Shown: positions 1 through 5,209 of the stretch, in pieces | Position numbering within the stretch: position 1 is the stretch's first letter | Layout of the letters: each line of letters opens with the position of its first letter | Source: Methanosarcinales archaeon | GTDB lineage: Archaea > Halobacteriota > Methanosarcinia > Methanosarcinales > Methanogasteraceae | Assembly (NCBI GenBank): GCA_030640725.1 | Contig: DAOWIV010000097.1 | Span: forward strand, 1-6,900 | DNA: 6,900 bases | Reading direction: 5' to 3' | Made by a program: the position numbers and the translations under genes | Notes under the pieces: model-generated | Database searches by the model: none | What the model saw: the letters and a program-made list of their open reading frames with translations, nothing else | What the model was told of the DNA's origin: nothing

Positions 1-712
1 CGCTGATCTCAAGAATCGTGCAGACGCCCGCTCCGGTTGCACTCACCACCAGATTTTGTTCAAGGAAACGCTGCGCCAGCCCGAGTAGCACCATCAGTAT
101 ATCCGGGACTCCTTCCCCTGTTTTTGCGCTCACAGGGATCACACTGATGGTTGTTCTAAAATCAGATATGTTATCGTATCGGTCAGCATTAAATCCGCTT
201 TCATAAAGTTTTCCAATCAGATCGTAGAACTTTCGGTCGAACTCCTGCCGTGCGTGATCTGCCTGCTTCTCATAGCTACTGACAAACGACGCGCCCCCAT
301 GGTTCTGCCAGCCATGTATGCGATCGATCTTGTTTGCTGCGATCACGAACGGGGTCTTGAATTTCTTCAGTATGTTCAGAGACTCGATTGTTTGCGGCAG
401 GAAGCCTTCGTTGATATCGACGACCAGTACCGCAAGGTCGGCAAGCGCGCCGCCGCGGCTGCGAAGCGTTGTAAACGCGTGGTGCCCAGGCGTATCGATA
501 AAGAGTAAGCCCGGGACGATGAACTTCCCGGCAAACGCTGGTCCGCAGGCTCTCTCAATCGCATCGATGGGCACCTCGGTCGCGCCGATGTGCTGGGTGA
601 TCGCACCAGACTCCTCGTCAGCGATCGCACTGCCTCTGATTCTGTCAAGCAGCGTCGTCTTTCCGTGATCAACGTGTCCGAGCACACACACGATAGGGGT
701 TCTGAGCGTCAT
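1..712 (-). CDS. infB: Translation initiation factor aIF5B (IF-2 family GTPase), N-terminal part, cut by window edge
   Basis: This GTPase promotes joining of the ribosomal subunits and positioning of initiator tRNA in archaea (family knowledge). The visible 237 residues hold the whole G domain. G1 is GHVDHGKT (12-19), switch I is ITQHIGA (38-44), G3 is DTPGH (73-77), G4 is NKID (127-130) and G5 is SAK (195-197). The segment DINEGFLPQTIE (99-110), before the NKID motif, is typical of the IF-2/IF5B class and separates it from EF-2, aEF1A and aIF2-gamma. The start is the ATG at 712, eleven residues before G1, which is usual for archaeal forms without the long eukaryotic N-terminal extension. Domains II-IV lie beyond base 1. 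No clear Shine-Dalgarno is seen; an AT-rich stretch at 754-761 could be a TATA element. No intein interrupts the part that is visible. Confidence 0.95.
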   Translation of the reverse strand, partial: MTLRTPIVCVLGHVDHGKTTLLDRIRGSAIADEESGAITQHIGATEVPIDAIERACGPAFAGKFIVPGLLFIDTPGHHAFTTLRSRGGALADLAVLVVDINEGFLPQTIESLNILKKFKTPFVIAANKIDRIHGWQNHGGASFVSSYEKQADHARQEFDRKFYDLIGKLYESGFNADRYDNISDFRTTISVIPVSAKTGEGVPDILMVLLGLAQRFLEQNLVVSATGAGVCTILEIS

Positions 713-757
713 GATTACAAGATGTTAATTGTGAGAGTCTCGATTGCAGAATCGTAA

Positions 758-874
758 TTATTCTTTTAGTTGATCATAAACCTTATCGATCTCATAGACT
801 GGGAAGCCGAGCTTCTCTGTAAAATGTGAGCGTGCAACATCACGGTGTTCTTTTGTGAGATGTTCGAGAGACAC
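758..874 (-). CDS. Possible small 38-residue protein or gene remnant upstream of aIF5B
   Basis: From a GTG (872-874) to TAA (758-760) a minus-strand frame encodes 38 residues, ending in ...VYEIDKVYDQLKE. It is rich in charged residues and would form an amphipathic helix near its end. It lies 45 bases upstream of aIF5B on the same strand, so it could be the first gene of that operon. Against it: an in-frame TAA lies immediately before the GTG, no Shine-Dalgarno is present, and the GTG overlaps the TATA box of the divergent DUF1599 gene. I do not recognise the family. It may be a true small protein, the tail of a decayed gene, or chance. Confidence 0.28.
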   Translation of the reverse strand: MSLEHLTKEHRDVARSHFTEKLGFPVYEIDKVYDQLKE

Positions 875-880
875 TTATAT
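874..880 (+). promoter_or_regulatory. TATA box for the DUF1599 gene
   Basis: CTTATAT stands with its centre about 32 bases before the ATG at 909. Archaeal transcription normally starts about 25-27 bases after the TATA centre, so the leader would be only a few bases. A short AGGTG (899-903), five bases before the ATG, could act as a Shine-Dalgarno if transcription began slightly further upstream. The box argues against the upstream in-frame ATG at 855, which would lie before the promoter. Confidence 0.55.
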
Positions 881-908
881 CCGCGTACATCAAAGTACAG
901 GTGCTGAC

Positions 909-1193
909 ATGTCACATGAAAGAGACACAATTAAGGAATACGACGAAATTCTCGGGGAACTCAGGGAACTGATGGTCGCAAAGAATGCGGATTACGGCGA
1001 TTCATGGAGAAAGATGCGCATCCCCTCGATAACCGATCAGATACTTGTCAAGGTGTGCCGGATACGCAGTCTGGAAGAATCAGTTGGACCTCCAAAAGTT
1101 TCCGAAGGTATTGAGTCTGAATACCGGGACATTATCAATTACTGCGTATTCGCATTAATCAAATTGCGCGAAGCAAAAACTAAAACTAAATGA
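909..1193 (+). CDS. DUF1599 / nucleotide-modification-associated domain 1 protein, MazG-like all-alpha
   Basis: A 94-residue protein made almost entirely of one DUF1599 (Nmad1) domain. Hallmarks are KNADYGDSW (25-33), SITDQILVKVCRIRSLEE (40-57) and the acidic helix EGIESEYRDIINY (66-78); the family consensus has DYG-x2-W, LTDQI-x2-K-x2-RI and a conserved E-x2-D. The fold is related to MazG and dUTPase-type nucleotide pyrophosphohydrolases, and the acidic residues E56, E57, E71 and D74 are plausible magnesium ligands (inference). Its substrate is not known to me; the family has been linked to modified-nucleotide metabolism in phages and bacteria. The ATG at 909 is chosen over 855 because a TATA box lies between them and an AGGTG precedes it. 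The stop overlaps the start of the membrane-protein gene as ATGA, so the two are probably translated together. Confidence 0.85.
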   Translation: MSHERDTIKEYDEILGELRELMVAKNADYGDSWRKMRIPSITDQILVKVCRIRSLEESVGPPKVSEGIESEYRDIINYCVFALIKLREAKTKTK

Positions 1194-1714
1194 CCGGACC
1201 GGAACAAGGGCGGTACATCATACTGGGCAGCATCGACGGCATTCTTGCGGTGCTTGGTGGTGTAATCGGGGCATCGACCGCGGGTGCCACAAATGAAGGG
1301 GTTGTGCAGGTCGGTCTGGGCGTTGCAGTTGCGCTTGCCGTGACAAACGGCATAGGCTCGTATCTCGCAGAGAGCACGGTTGAGTATGCGAAGCTGGCTG
1401 AGAAGGAACGACCGATCTTCCGCAAGCTGACCGGCACAAAGATCGAGAGAGTGACCAAGCGAAAGATCTATATGGATTCGGTCACGCATGGCGGCGCAAG
1501 TTTCATAGGCTCTCTGGTACCGATCACCCCGTTTATCCTCGCTGAGTCGAATTCAATTGTGGCATCGATTGTGGCAAGCCTTTCCGCGCTGGTTGTACTT
1601 GGAATATACTCAGGAAGACTCTCGAAGCAGAACATCGTTGTATCCGTTGTAAAGATGGTTATATTAGGCGTTCTCGTCGTGGTGCTGGTCAGTATCCTGG
1701 GTGGCGGGCATTGA
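1190..1714 (+). CDS. VIT1/CCC1-like integral membrane protein (TIGR00267-type)
   Basis: A 174-residue, very hydrophobic protein. I see five likely membrane helices, at about 10-30, 37-58, 102-120, 123-141 and 149-171, with one large polar loop at about 61-100 carrying many charged residues (AEKERP 70-75, then a Lys/Arg-rich part). Helix 1 contains SIDG (14-17), helix 2 ends in N-G-I-G-S-Y-L-A-E (53-61), and helix 3 carries P111 and P114. These match the VIT1/CCC1 superfamily, whose eukaryotic members move Fe2+ or Mn2+ into vacuoles. The archaeal TIGR00267 branch has about this length but no demonstrated substrate, so divalent-metal transport is an inference. The start codon lies in an ATGA overlap with the DUF1599 gene and has no separate Shine-Dalgarno, which suggests translational coupling. 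Confidence 0.85.
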   Translation: MTGPEQGRYIILGSIDGILAVLGGVIGASTAGATNEGVVQVGLGVAVALAVTNGIGSYLAESTVEYAKLAEKERPIFRKLTGTKIERVTKRKIYMDSVTHGGASFIGSLVPITPFILAESNSIVASIVASLSALVVLGIYSGRLSKQNIVVSVVKMVILGVLVVVLVSILGGGH

Positions 1715-1726
1715 TGCGAGACCTTG

Positions 1727-1733
1727 ATAATAT
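1727..1733 (+). promoter_or_regulatory. Candidate TATA box before the HAD phosphatase gene
   Basis: ATAATAT lies in the 40-base gap between the membrane-protein and HAD genes. Its centre is about 25 bases before the ATG at 1755, which would give a leaderless transcript. The gene could equally be read through from the DUF1599 promoter, so this is tentative. Confidence 0.35.
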
Positions 1734-1754
1734 GCAGGCATCATATCCGATGGC

Positions 1755-2729
1755 ATGAACGTCATCTGCTTTGATCTGGAAGGTCCGCTATCGCCACAGG
1801 ACAACGCCTACGAAGTAACATCATTAATCGAGAATGGGGACGTAATATTTGAGACACTGAGCCGTTACGACGACTTTCTGGCGCTGGAGGGTCGTGAAAA
1901 CTACGAGCCCGGCGATACGCTTGCGCTCATCGTCCCGTTCCTGCTCACGCACGGGATCAGGGAGTCGGATATCACAGAGGTCTCGTCGCGTGCAAGGATC
2001 GTTTCCGGCGCAAAGGACCTGATTGCGAGGTTGAAAACCAACGGCTGGGACGTGCATATCATCTCGACAAGCTACGAGCAACATGCCCACCTGGTCGGTG
2101 CGGCGCTCGGTGTGGGTCCGGACCACATCTCGTGCACGAGACTTGATCTCGAGGGCTTGCGAAAGCGGCTCACAGAGGATGATATCGCATGCATCCGGAG
2201 AATCGAAGAGGACATTCTCAACATCGATGACGACGAAACAATGTTTAAGCGGCTAAACGATTTTTACTTCGAGGAACTGAAAGAAACAGGATTTGGCGAT
2301 CTTTTCTCAGAGGTGCGGGTAGTCGGAGGCGCACGCAAGGTCCACGCACTTGAGGGGATCGCTGCCAGCCACGATATGTCGCCCGGCGAACTGGTCGCAG
2401 TCGGAGACTCGATCACCGACTTCGCGATGCTCGGGCGTGTCAGGGATGCGAGGGGGGTTGCGATTGTCTTCAACGGCAACGAGTACGCGGTTCCGTACGC
2501 GAACATCGCGCTTGCCGGAACCGATATCGGACTTGTGCTGGAGTTTGCAGAGGCGCACGCACATGGGGATGATGCGGTCAAACTGGCAAGGACGCTTGAG
2601 CAGAAATACCGGGATGACCCGCGGGTGGACTGTCTCGCGGGTGCGGACGTGAAGAAGATCGAGACGGTAATCGACGCTCACAAAAAGTTTCGGAAACTGG
2701 TGCGCGGCGATGCTGCGAAACTCGGGTGA
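1755..2729 (+). CDS. Archaeal HAD-superfamily phosphatase of the COG4030 / 'EhaR' type
   Basis: A 324-residue soluble protein with all four HAD motifs. Motif I is DLEGP with nucleophile D7 and the second acid as E9. Motif II is IISTS (102-106), and K195 is the likely motif III lysine. Motif IV is GDSITD with D218 and D222. The D-x-E form of motif I resembles ThrH-type phosphoserine phosphatases. Length and layout match the archaeal COG4030 family, some members of which are labelled 'energy-converting hydrogenase A subunit R'. It should hydrolyse a small phosphomonoester, but the substrate is unknown. The region at about 130-185 between motifs II and III forms a helical cap. The start at 1755 puts motif I at the very N-terminus, as is normal. 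It lies 40 bases after the VIT1-like gene on the same strand and may share its operon. No hydrogenase genes are in view, so the EhaR label should not be carried over. Confidence 0.87.
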   Translation: MNVICFDLEGPLSPQDNAYEVTSLIENGDVIFETLSRYDDFLALEGRENYEPGDTLALIVPFLLTHGIRESDITEVSSRARIVSGAKDLIARLKTNGWDVHIISTSYEQHAHLVGAALGVGPDHISCTRLDLEGLRKRLTEDDIACIRRIEEDILNIDDDETMFKRLNDFYFEELKETGFGDLFSEVRVVGGARKVHALEGIAASHDMSPGELVAVGDSITDFAMLGRVRDARGVAIVFNGNEYAVPYANIALAGTDIGLVLEFAEAHAHGDDAVKLARTLEQKYRDDPRVDCLAGADVKKIETVIDAHKKFRKLVRGDAAKLG

Positions 2730-2744
2730 ACTCTCCGGATTCGC

Positions 2745-2764
2745 ATGTCGCAGGAGTGCGGCAT
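2745..2764 (+). terminator. 8-bp hairpin just after the HAD gene, possible 3' end element
   Basis: ATGTCGCA (2745-2752) pairs with TGCGGCAT (2757-2764) around the four-base loop GGAG; one pair is T-G. It begins 16 bases after the stop codon. No T-run follows, and archaeal terminators normally rely on T-runs, so termination is unproven; a 3'-end or stability element is equally possible. The single wobble pair is a G-U pair only in plus-strand RNA. Confidence 0.35.
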
Positions 2765-2774
2765 TGGGTTTGAG

Positions 2775-2875
2775 GGTCAGGCATGACTGACGTGTGGTTG
2801 CACGGCAATATCTGAAAAGTCATCGTGTATTTCACTAAATATTTCAGGTTGTGCCGTCACACCGCAAGTTCCTGA
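2775..2875 (+). other. Long nested inverted repeat, possible structured RNA, in a gene-free stretch
   Basis: Four arm pairs are nested in order: TCAGG (2777-2781) with CCTGA (2871-2875); GTGTG (2792-2796) with CACAC (2858-2862); ACGGCA (2802-2807) with TGCCGT (2852-2857); and ATCTGAAA (2810-2817) with TTTCAGGT (2842-2849). The last two are separated by a small symmetric 2x2 internal loop. The terminal loop is about 24 bases. No ORF or TATA box explains the stretch. It lies between the end of the plus-strand HAD gene and the 3' end of the minus-strand tRNA-Pro. The one wobble pair is G-U only in plus-strand RNA, which hints at that strand. It may be a 3' untranslated structure, a small RNA, or a decayed repeat. 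Confidence 0.35.
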
Positions 2876-2888
2876 TGTGACCTTGGGA

Positions 2889-2963
2889 TGGGACCGCTGC
2901 GATTTGAACGCAGGTGCCAGCGTCCCGAACGCTGGAGGATGGTCCAGGCTACCTCACGGTCCC
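2889..2963 (-). tRNA. tRNA-Pro (anticodon CGG)
   Basis: It folds as a 75-base cloverleaf. The acceptor stem GGGACCG pairs fully with CGGTCCC (discriminator A). The D arm has AGG with CCT and contains the G18-G19 pair of the D loop. The anticodon stem CAGCG/CGCTG closes the loop TTCGGGA, giving anticodon CGG, which reads CCG. The T stem CTGCG/CGCAG encloses TTCAAAT. CCA is not encoded and there is no intron. The 5' end lies 26 bases after the rpo10 stop across an AT-rich spacer, so it could be cut from the uS9-Rpo10 transcript. CCATATTAC at 2988-2996, inside the end of rpo10, stands 29 bases upstream and could also be its own TATA box. Confidence 0.93.
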
Positions 2964-2984
2964 ATAATTAATAATTAATACAAA

Positions 2985-3170
2985 TCAGTAATATGGCGCA
3001 AGATCGTCAACCAGTTCGACATGGGCAAGAAGCATCCTCCGGCAGCAGTACCGTTCGACACCGAGATCGTCCAGAACTTTTGCAGGATCTTCCAGCTGTA
3101 CACGCTCCTTAAAGTCCATCCACGCAGCAGATATAACCTTTCCACAGGTAAAACATCGAACCGGAATCAT
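2985..3170 (-). CDS. rpoN: DNA-directed RNA polymerase subunit Rpo10 (RpoN)
   Basis: The protein has 61 residues, close to the usual length for the archaeal homologue of eukaryotic Rpb10. The zinc site is complete: MIPVRCFTCG at the N-terminus gives C6 and C9, and YCCRRM gives C42 and C43. It sits in the Rpo3-Rpo11-Rpo10-Rpo12 assembly platform of RNA polymerase (family knowledge). The ATG at 3168-3170 is chosen because homologues begin at M-I-P-V-R-C and because GGTGAT, an excellent Shine-Dalgarno, lies six bases before it. Upstream in-frame codons belong to the uS9 gene in another frame. It follows uS9 by only 7 bases, so the two are cotranscribed. The usual next gene, rpoK, is not present; a tRNA follows instead. 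This gene is the archaeal RNAP subunit and is unrelated to the bacterial sigma-54 that is also called RpoN. Confidence 0.95.
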   Translation of the reverse strand: MIPVRCFTCGKVISAAWMDFKERVQLEDPAKVLDDLGVERYCCRRMLLAHVELVDDLAPYY

Positions 3171-3176
3171 AACCTT

Positions 3177-3182
3177 ATCACC
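3177..3182 (-). promoter_or_regulatory. Shine-Dalgarno of rpo10, containing the uS9 stop codon
   Basis: On the minus strand GGTGAT lies six bases before the rpo10 ATG, and the TGA of uS9 (3178-3180) is inside it. A ribosome ending uS9 would stop on the site that recruits initiation for rpo10, so the two are probably translationally coupled. It also decides the rpo10 start. Confidence 0.7.
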
Positions 3183-3582
3183 GGTATGACTTTTGTCTCC
3201 GTGCTCTGGCTCCACGACCGCCGAACTTCTTTGTTTCCTTGTGCCTCGAGTCGCTGACCAGCAGGTTGTGGTCGTAGTCCACAAATGTCTGTTTGAGTGA
3301 TGGATCATTAGTCCACGCCAGCAATCCGCCAGCGATTGCGGTCCTCGCAGCGCCTGCCTGCCCTATAACCCCGCCACCCTGTGTATCGACGTCGATGTCA
3401 ATACCACTGACAACACCATCACCTGCGAGTATGAGTGGTTCCATCATCTTGAGACGGGCAAGTTCGGGCATACATAGCTCAAGTGGTTTTTTGTTGATGC
3501 GCACCCGCCCGTTACCTTCTCTGATGTTTACGCGAGCAACAGCGGTCTTCTTTTTTCCTGATGAATTGACGATTCTGGTCAT
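3178..3582 (-). CDS. rps9: Small-subunit ribosomal protein uS9
   Basis: A 134-residue protein of normal archaeal length. The N-terminal NSSGKKKTAVARV (6-18), GNGRVRINKKPLE (23-35), the glycine-rich GGGVIGQAGAARTAIAGGL (69-87) and the basic C-terminal tail GARARRQKSYR (124-134) are all family hallmarks; the terminal K-S-Y-R reaches toward the P-site tRNA in the ribosome. The frame continues upstream, but the ATG at 3582 is the right start, because homologues begin there and a TATA box stands 30 bases before it. In most archaea this gene follows uL13; here TFS lies upstream instead, 97 bases away, and a private promoter serves uS9 and Rpo10. Confidence 0.95.
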   Translation of the reverse strand: MTRIVNSSGKKKTAVARVNIREGNGRVRINKKPLELCMPELARLKMMEPLILAGDGVVSGIDIDVDTQGGGVIGQAGAARTAIAGGLLAWTNDPSLKQTFVDYDHNLLVSDSRHKETKKFGGRGARARRQKSYR

Positions 3583-3607
3583 CTGGTAGTGGTATCTCTG
3601 GCTACGC

Positions 3608-3616
3608 AATATAAAG
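3608..3616 (-). promoter_or_regulatory. TATA box of the uS9-Rpo10 operon
   Basis: On the minus strand CTTTATATT has its centre about 30 bases before the uS9 ATG, giving a predicted transcription start within a few bases of the codon. The transcript would be almost leaderless. The box also lies inside the upstream in-frame extension of uS9, so that extension is not translated from it. Confidence 0.65.
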
Positions 3617-3679
3617 TTATCTCGCCCACTCTTAATCGGTTGGGAAACCCGCATATACGCAAAGGTATCGCCCGGATGC

Positions 3680-3991
3680 TTAATCGTATTCCCGCCAGGT
3701 TCTCCCGCATTTCGTGCATCTGAAGAATCTGGTTTCGCTCTCGTCTGCTGACCGAAGCTGCCGCAACCACCAGTAAGCAGTATTGTTGCCGCATTCCTCG
3801 CACCGTGCGTGCGTGGTCGGAAGCCCCGCGTCAACCTCGCCTTCGAGCACCGTGATCGTCTTTTTTGTGCGCCGTTCGACGGATAAAACGGACTTGCTGC
3901 CTTCGCTTTCCTTTGCAAACCCACAGCGCCTGCATGTCAGCGCACCGTCCTTCATCACCAACATGGTGCCGCAATCCGGACAAAATTCCAT
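3680..3991 (-). CDS. tfs: Archaeal transcript-cleavage factor TFS
   Basis: A 103-residue protein with two zinc ribbons. The N-terminal Rpb9-like ribbon has C4, C7, C20 and C23. The C-terminal TFIIS-like ribbon has C64, C67, C92 and C95. Between the last cysteine pairs lies RSADE with D83 and E84, the acidic pair that enters the RNA polymerase secondary channel and drives cleavage of backtracked RNA in TFIIS and TFS. An intact DE pair favours a functional cleavage factor over an inhibitory or decayed paralogue. The start at M1 places the first Cys-x2-Cys at residues 4-7, as in homologues. It is divergent from pelA and upstream of uS9 on the same strand. Confidence 0.94.
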   Translation of the reverse strand: MEFCPDCGTMLVMKDGALTCRRCGFAKESEGSKSVLSVERRTKKTITVLEGEVDAGLPTTHARCEECGNNTAYWWLRQLRSADESETRFFRCTKCGRTWREYD

Positions 3992-4015
3992 AACGCAATC
4001 ATTCGGTGTATCCGG

Positions 4016-4023
4016 TAATAAAG
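4016..4023 (-). promoter_or_regulatory. TATA box of the TFS gene
   Basis: On the minus strand CTTTATTA has its centre about 28 bases before the TFS ATG at 3991. Transcription should begin at or very near the start codon, making the mRNA leaderless. It lies in the 135-base divergent region shared with pelA. Confidence 0.5.
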
Positions 4024-4081
4024 GTGTTTGACAGTATCTTACAACCGTGAGATCAGAGTAGCAGGAGTGGCGCGATCGCCG

Positions 4082-4093
4082 GTCTTAAGTAAG
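4082..4093 (+). promoter_or_regulatory. Weak candidate TATA element for pelA
   Basis: GTCTTAAGTAAG contains TTAAGTAA, with its centre near 4087. A start about 26 bases on would fall near 4113, between the two possible pelA start codons (4109 and 4127), which favours 4127. The match is poor and no better element is visible in 3992-4126. Confidence 0.25.
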
Positions 4094-4126
4094 TGCAGGG
4101 CGAATTGTATGGCAGGGACGCAATCG

Positions 4127-5209
4127 ATGAAGATTGGAAAACAGAAACTGAAGAACCGTTGCGGCGTGATTAAACTTGTGCCGGAGTCGCTTGATGATCT
4201 GTGGCACCTGAAGTACATCATCGAAGACGGAGACCTTGTATCGGCATTCACAAAGAGGCGGGTCGAGGGTGCAACCGATAAGCTCCGTCCGGAAGCGGCA
4301 GAGAAAAAATCGGTGCATCTCACCATCGAGGTTGCTGGCATGGAGTTTCACCGTTTCTCGAACCGGCTTCGGGTGCGTGGCATCATTAAAAAAGGAGTCG
4401 ATGCAGGCGAGTACCATACCCTCAACATCGAGACCGGTGGGGTGATCGAGATCGACAAGTGCTGGAAGCCGGATCAGCTCGAACGGGTCAATGAGGCGAA
4501 AGCTGCATCTGAGCGCCCACGCGTGACGATCGTAACGATCGAGTCAGGAGAGGCGTGCATCGGGCTTGTGCGCCAGTTCGGGGTGGATATGGTGTCCCAG
4601 ATCACCCAGCCACCCGGAAAACAGCATGGTGATTTTACACACGATTTTTTCGCATCAGTCTCGTCTGCGCTCGATCAAGCCGTGGGCAGAGGGCATGCGC
4701 AGGATGGAAATGACCAGCAGGCAGTCATCATCGCGGGACCAGGGTTTATCAAAGAGGATTTTATGAAACATCTGCGGGATGCTTTGCCTGAGATCGCTGC
4801 ACGGGCTGTGATTGAGGATACTGTGTCCACCGGTATCCCTGGATTTCTGGAGGTGCTGCGGCGCGGCGCGGTTGACAGGATCGTGCAGGAATCGCGGATC
4901 GGCAGGGAGGCAGAACTGATGGACTCGCTCATGCGCGAGATTGCCACCGATGGGCGGTGTGCTTACGGGATTGCGGAGGTCGTGGACGCGCTCGAGTTTG
5001 GCGCGGTCGAGACGCTGATGATTGTTGATGAGACGCTGCGGGACTTTCGCGGGGCGAAAGCCGGGTCCGGTATCGATGCCGATGATCTGATGCGGAAGGT
5101 CGAACATGCGCAGGGCAGGGTGGTGGTCTTCAGTTCCGAGTTTGAGCCGGGGACGCGTCTTGATGCGCTGGGCGGGATCGCTGCGCTGCTCAGGTTCAGG
5201 GTTAGTTAA
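4127..5209 (+). CDS. pelA: Pelota (archaeal Dom34), mRNA surveillance and ribosome rescue factor
   Basis: A 360-residue protein related to aRF1 that, with aEF1A/ABCE1, releases ribosomes stalled on mRNA (family knowledge). The Sm-like N-terminal domain begins with residues leading into VIKLVPESLDDLWHLKYII (14-32). The middle domain has QITQPPGKQ (158-166) and AGPGFIKEDF (203-212). The C-terminal domain ends with ALGGIAALLRFR, the usual Pelota finish. There is no GGQ motif, which separates it from the release factor aRF1. The ATG at 4127 is preferred because homologues start within a few residues of this K-x-x-K-Q/D-L-K segment; in-frame ATGs at 4109 and 4028 would add residues with no family similarity. 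It is divergent from TFS. Its stop overlaps the convergent restriction-like gene by 8 bases. Confidence 0.95.
   Translation: MKIGKQKLKNRCGVIKLVPESLDDLWHLKYIIEDGDLVSAFTKRRVEGATDKLRPEAAEKKSVHLTIEVAGMEFHRFSNRLRVRGIIKKGVDAGEYHTLNIETGGVIEIDKCWKPDQLERVNEAKAASERPRVTIVTIESGEACIGLVRQFGVDMVSQITQPPGKQHGDFTHDFFASVSSALDQAVGRGHAQDGNDQQAVIIAGPGFIKEDFMKHLRDALPEIAARAVIEDTVSTGIPGFLEVLRRGAVDRIVQESRIGREAELMDSLMREIATDGRCAYGIAEVVDALEFGAVETLMIVDETLRDFRGAKAGSGIDADDLMRKVEHAQGRVVVFSSEFEPGTRLDALGGIAALLRFRVS

Noticed and set aside
318..668. Plus-strand ORF of 116 codons and a minus-strand ORF of 103 codons (376-687) inside aIF5B
   Set aside because: The aIF5B frame carries all five GTPase motifs; these are out-of-frame shadows in GC-rich DNA with low-complexity products.
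855..908. Upstream in-frame ATG giving an 18-residue extension of the DUF1599 protein
   Set aside because: A TATA box at 874-880 lies after it, an AGGTG precedes the ATG at 909, and the added residues do not resemble the family.
2889..2963. tRNA-Pro as an integration site of a mobile element
   Set aside because: No integrase, no repeated 3' tRNA fragment and no compositional change next to it; the AT-rich island begins 2.2 kb away.
3171..3308. N-terminal extension of Rpo10 by 46 residues
   Set aside because: That stretch is the 3' end of uS9 in another frame; Rpo10 begins with M-I-P-V-R-C after a strong SD.
3583..3924. N-terminal extension of the uS9 frame to 248 residues, and the shorter one from 3654
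   Set aside because: It overlaps TFS in another frame, contains the uS9 TATA box, and uS9 homologues start at the ATG at 3582.
4072..4079. Palindrome GCGATCGC in the pelA upstream region, also at 621-628 in aIF5B
   Set aside because: Two copies, one within a coding region, in DNA rich in GATC; no evidence of an operator.
4028..4126. Pelota starts at 4028 or 4109
   Set aside because: The extra residues have no Pelota similarity, and no TATA box is well placed for 4028; 4109 remains a minor possibility.
4655..5107. Minus-strand ORF of 150 codons antisense to pelA
   Set aside because: Product composition is not protein-like for a known fold, and the plus frame is unmistakably Pelota.
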